In this document: positions 5,357 to 5,763 of the stretch, piece after piece
Position numbering within the stretch: position 1 is the first letter of the stretch
How the letters are laid out: each line of letters opens with the position of its first letter
Assembly (NCBI GenBank): GCA_029862285.1
Contig: JAOTXR010000156.1
Coordinates: 1 to 5,763, forward strand
Direction: 5' to 3'
Length of the DNA: 5,763 nt
DNA from: Gammaproteobacteria bacterium
Lineage (GTDB): Bacteria; Pseudomonadota; Gammaproteobacteria; Steroidobacterales; JABDKV01
Translations under genes and position numbers: made by a program
Notes under the pieces: model-generated
What the model was told of the DNA's origin: nothing
The model's database searches: none
What the model saw: the letters and a program-made list of their open reading frames with translations, nothing else

Positions 5357-5763
5357 ATACAGCACAATTAAGCGAAGGGTCGTCTGAGGACGACGTAAGT
5401 CATACACCGGTAGGGCTCGAGGACGTATACGCCGCTCACGAAGTCATCCGTGAGCGGTTGGCGTATACACCATTGGTCTCACATCCCTTGCTGTCGCAAA
5501 GCCTGGGTTGCGCGGCGCAGGTCAAACTCGAGAACACACACGCGATCGGTTCGTTCAAGATCCGTGGCGGGTTGAACTTGCTGGCATTGATGCCGGCCAT
5601 GGAACGGTTGCGGGGATTGGTCACGGCCACCCGTGGCAATCATGGTCAATCGCTGGCATTTGCCGCGAAACTCTATGACGTGCCGTGCACGATCTTTGTG
5701 CCCGAAGGAAATAACAAGGACAAGAACGCGGCCATGGCGGCGCTGGGCGCCAATGTAGTCGTC
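5350..5763 (+). CDS. ilvA: Threonine dehydratase-like PLP enzyme, N-terminal part
   Basis: 138 codons from ATG 5350, open to the window edge. It is a fold-type II PLP enzyme of the threonine/serine dehydratase family. Thr40-Pro41-Leu42 is the usual TPL near the N-terminus, KLENTHAIGSFKIRGG (59-74) carries the PLP lysine Lys70, and TRGNHGQSLAFAA (94-106) is the phosphate/substrate-binding Asn loop. Expected role: threonine to 2-oxobutanoate and ammonia (EC 4.3.1.19), supplying the isoleucine branch of the adjacent synthase. The operon position behind ilvGM supports this. The loop reads TRGNHGQ rather than the ASAGNHAQG of E. coli IlvA, so a short dehydratase without the C-terminal ACT regulatory domains, or another hydroxy-amino-acid dehydratase, remains possible; the missing C-terminus would decide. 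The start overlaps the ilvM stop by seven bases. About 25 low-complexity acidic residues precede the conserved region, so a later start cannot be excluded. Confidence 0.85.
   Translation, partial: MLNTAQLSEGSSEDDVSHTPVGLEDVYAAHEVIRERLAYTPLVSHPLLSQSLGCAAQVKLENTHAIGSFKIRGGLNLLALMPAMERLRGLVTATRGNHGQSLAFAAKLYDVPCTIFVPEGNNKDKNAAMAALGANVVV
5425..5468 (+). repeat. Long stem-loop inside the 5' part of ilvA
   Basis: GTATACGCC (5425-5433) pairs perfectly with GGCGTATAC (5460-5468). Directly inside, GCTCACG (5434-5440) pairs with CGTGAGC (5449-5455). Together this gives 16 bp with one 4-base bulge (5456-5459) and an 8-base loop. It spans ilvA codons 26-40. No U-tract follows, so it is not an intrinsic terminator. 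The function is unknown: an RNA processing or stability element, a translation modulator or a protein-binding site are all possible. Confidence 0.7.

Noticed and set aside
1..5763. Mobile element, defence system, CRISPR or phage genes
   Set aside because: None seen: no terminal inverted repeats, transposase motifs or spaced direct repeats, and base composition is even across the window.

Overview
The window looks like chromosomal DNA of a gammaproteobacterium. The main evidence is an acetolactate synthase of the two-gene IlvG/IlvM type (the E. coli isozyme II arrangement), preceded by an enterobacterial-style leader peptide and attenuator. Base composition is moderately GC-rich and even throughout, and I see no insertion sequence, phage gene, CRISPR array, tRNA or rRNA. 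The taxonomic placement is inference.

Left part (1-1060, minus strand): two redox genes 26 bases apart. The first in transcription order is a membrane-anchored, multi-cluster iron-sulfur protein of the long RnfB type (200-1060). It is followed by the first 57 codons of a pyruvate:ferredoxin oxidoreductase-family alpha subunit that runs off the left edge (1-173). A candidate promoter (1128-1156) and a strong hairpin behind ilvD (1222-1246) suggest that this pair is transcribed separately from ilvD. The rest of the gap 1061-1258 holds only a small inverted repeat over the candidate -35.

Middle (1259-2926, minus strand): a complete ilvD, dihydroxy-acid dehydratase, of the short three-cysteine class.

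Right part (3038-5763, plus strand): divergently transcribed from ilvD. A promoter with a perfect TTGACA is followed by a 44-codon leader ORF whose core is 14 Ile/Leu/Val codons out of 17. Next come an eight-base antiterminator segment and a textbook rho-independent terminator. Beyond this lie ilvG (catalytic subunit), ilvM (ACT-domain regulatory subunit) and the start of a threonine dehydratase gene (ilvA-like), with a 4-base gap and a 7-base overlap. The candidate ilvD promoter interleaves with the leader promoter.

Together the right-hand genes make branched-chain amino acids. Threonine dehydratase supplies 2-oxobutanoate, IlvGM condenses it (or pyruvate) with pyruvate, and IlvD performs the third common step. 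The isomeroreductase (ilvC) and transaminase (ilvE) are not in the window. The features most worth a second look are the attenuator, a large stem-loop inside the 5' part of ilvA, a small ORF overlapping the ilvG start, and the RnfB-like/oxidoreductase pair with no other Rnf gene beside it. I did not find a clearly new kind of system.
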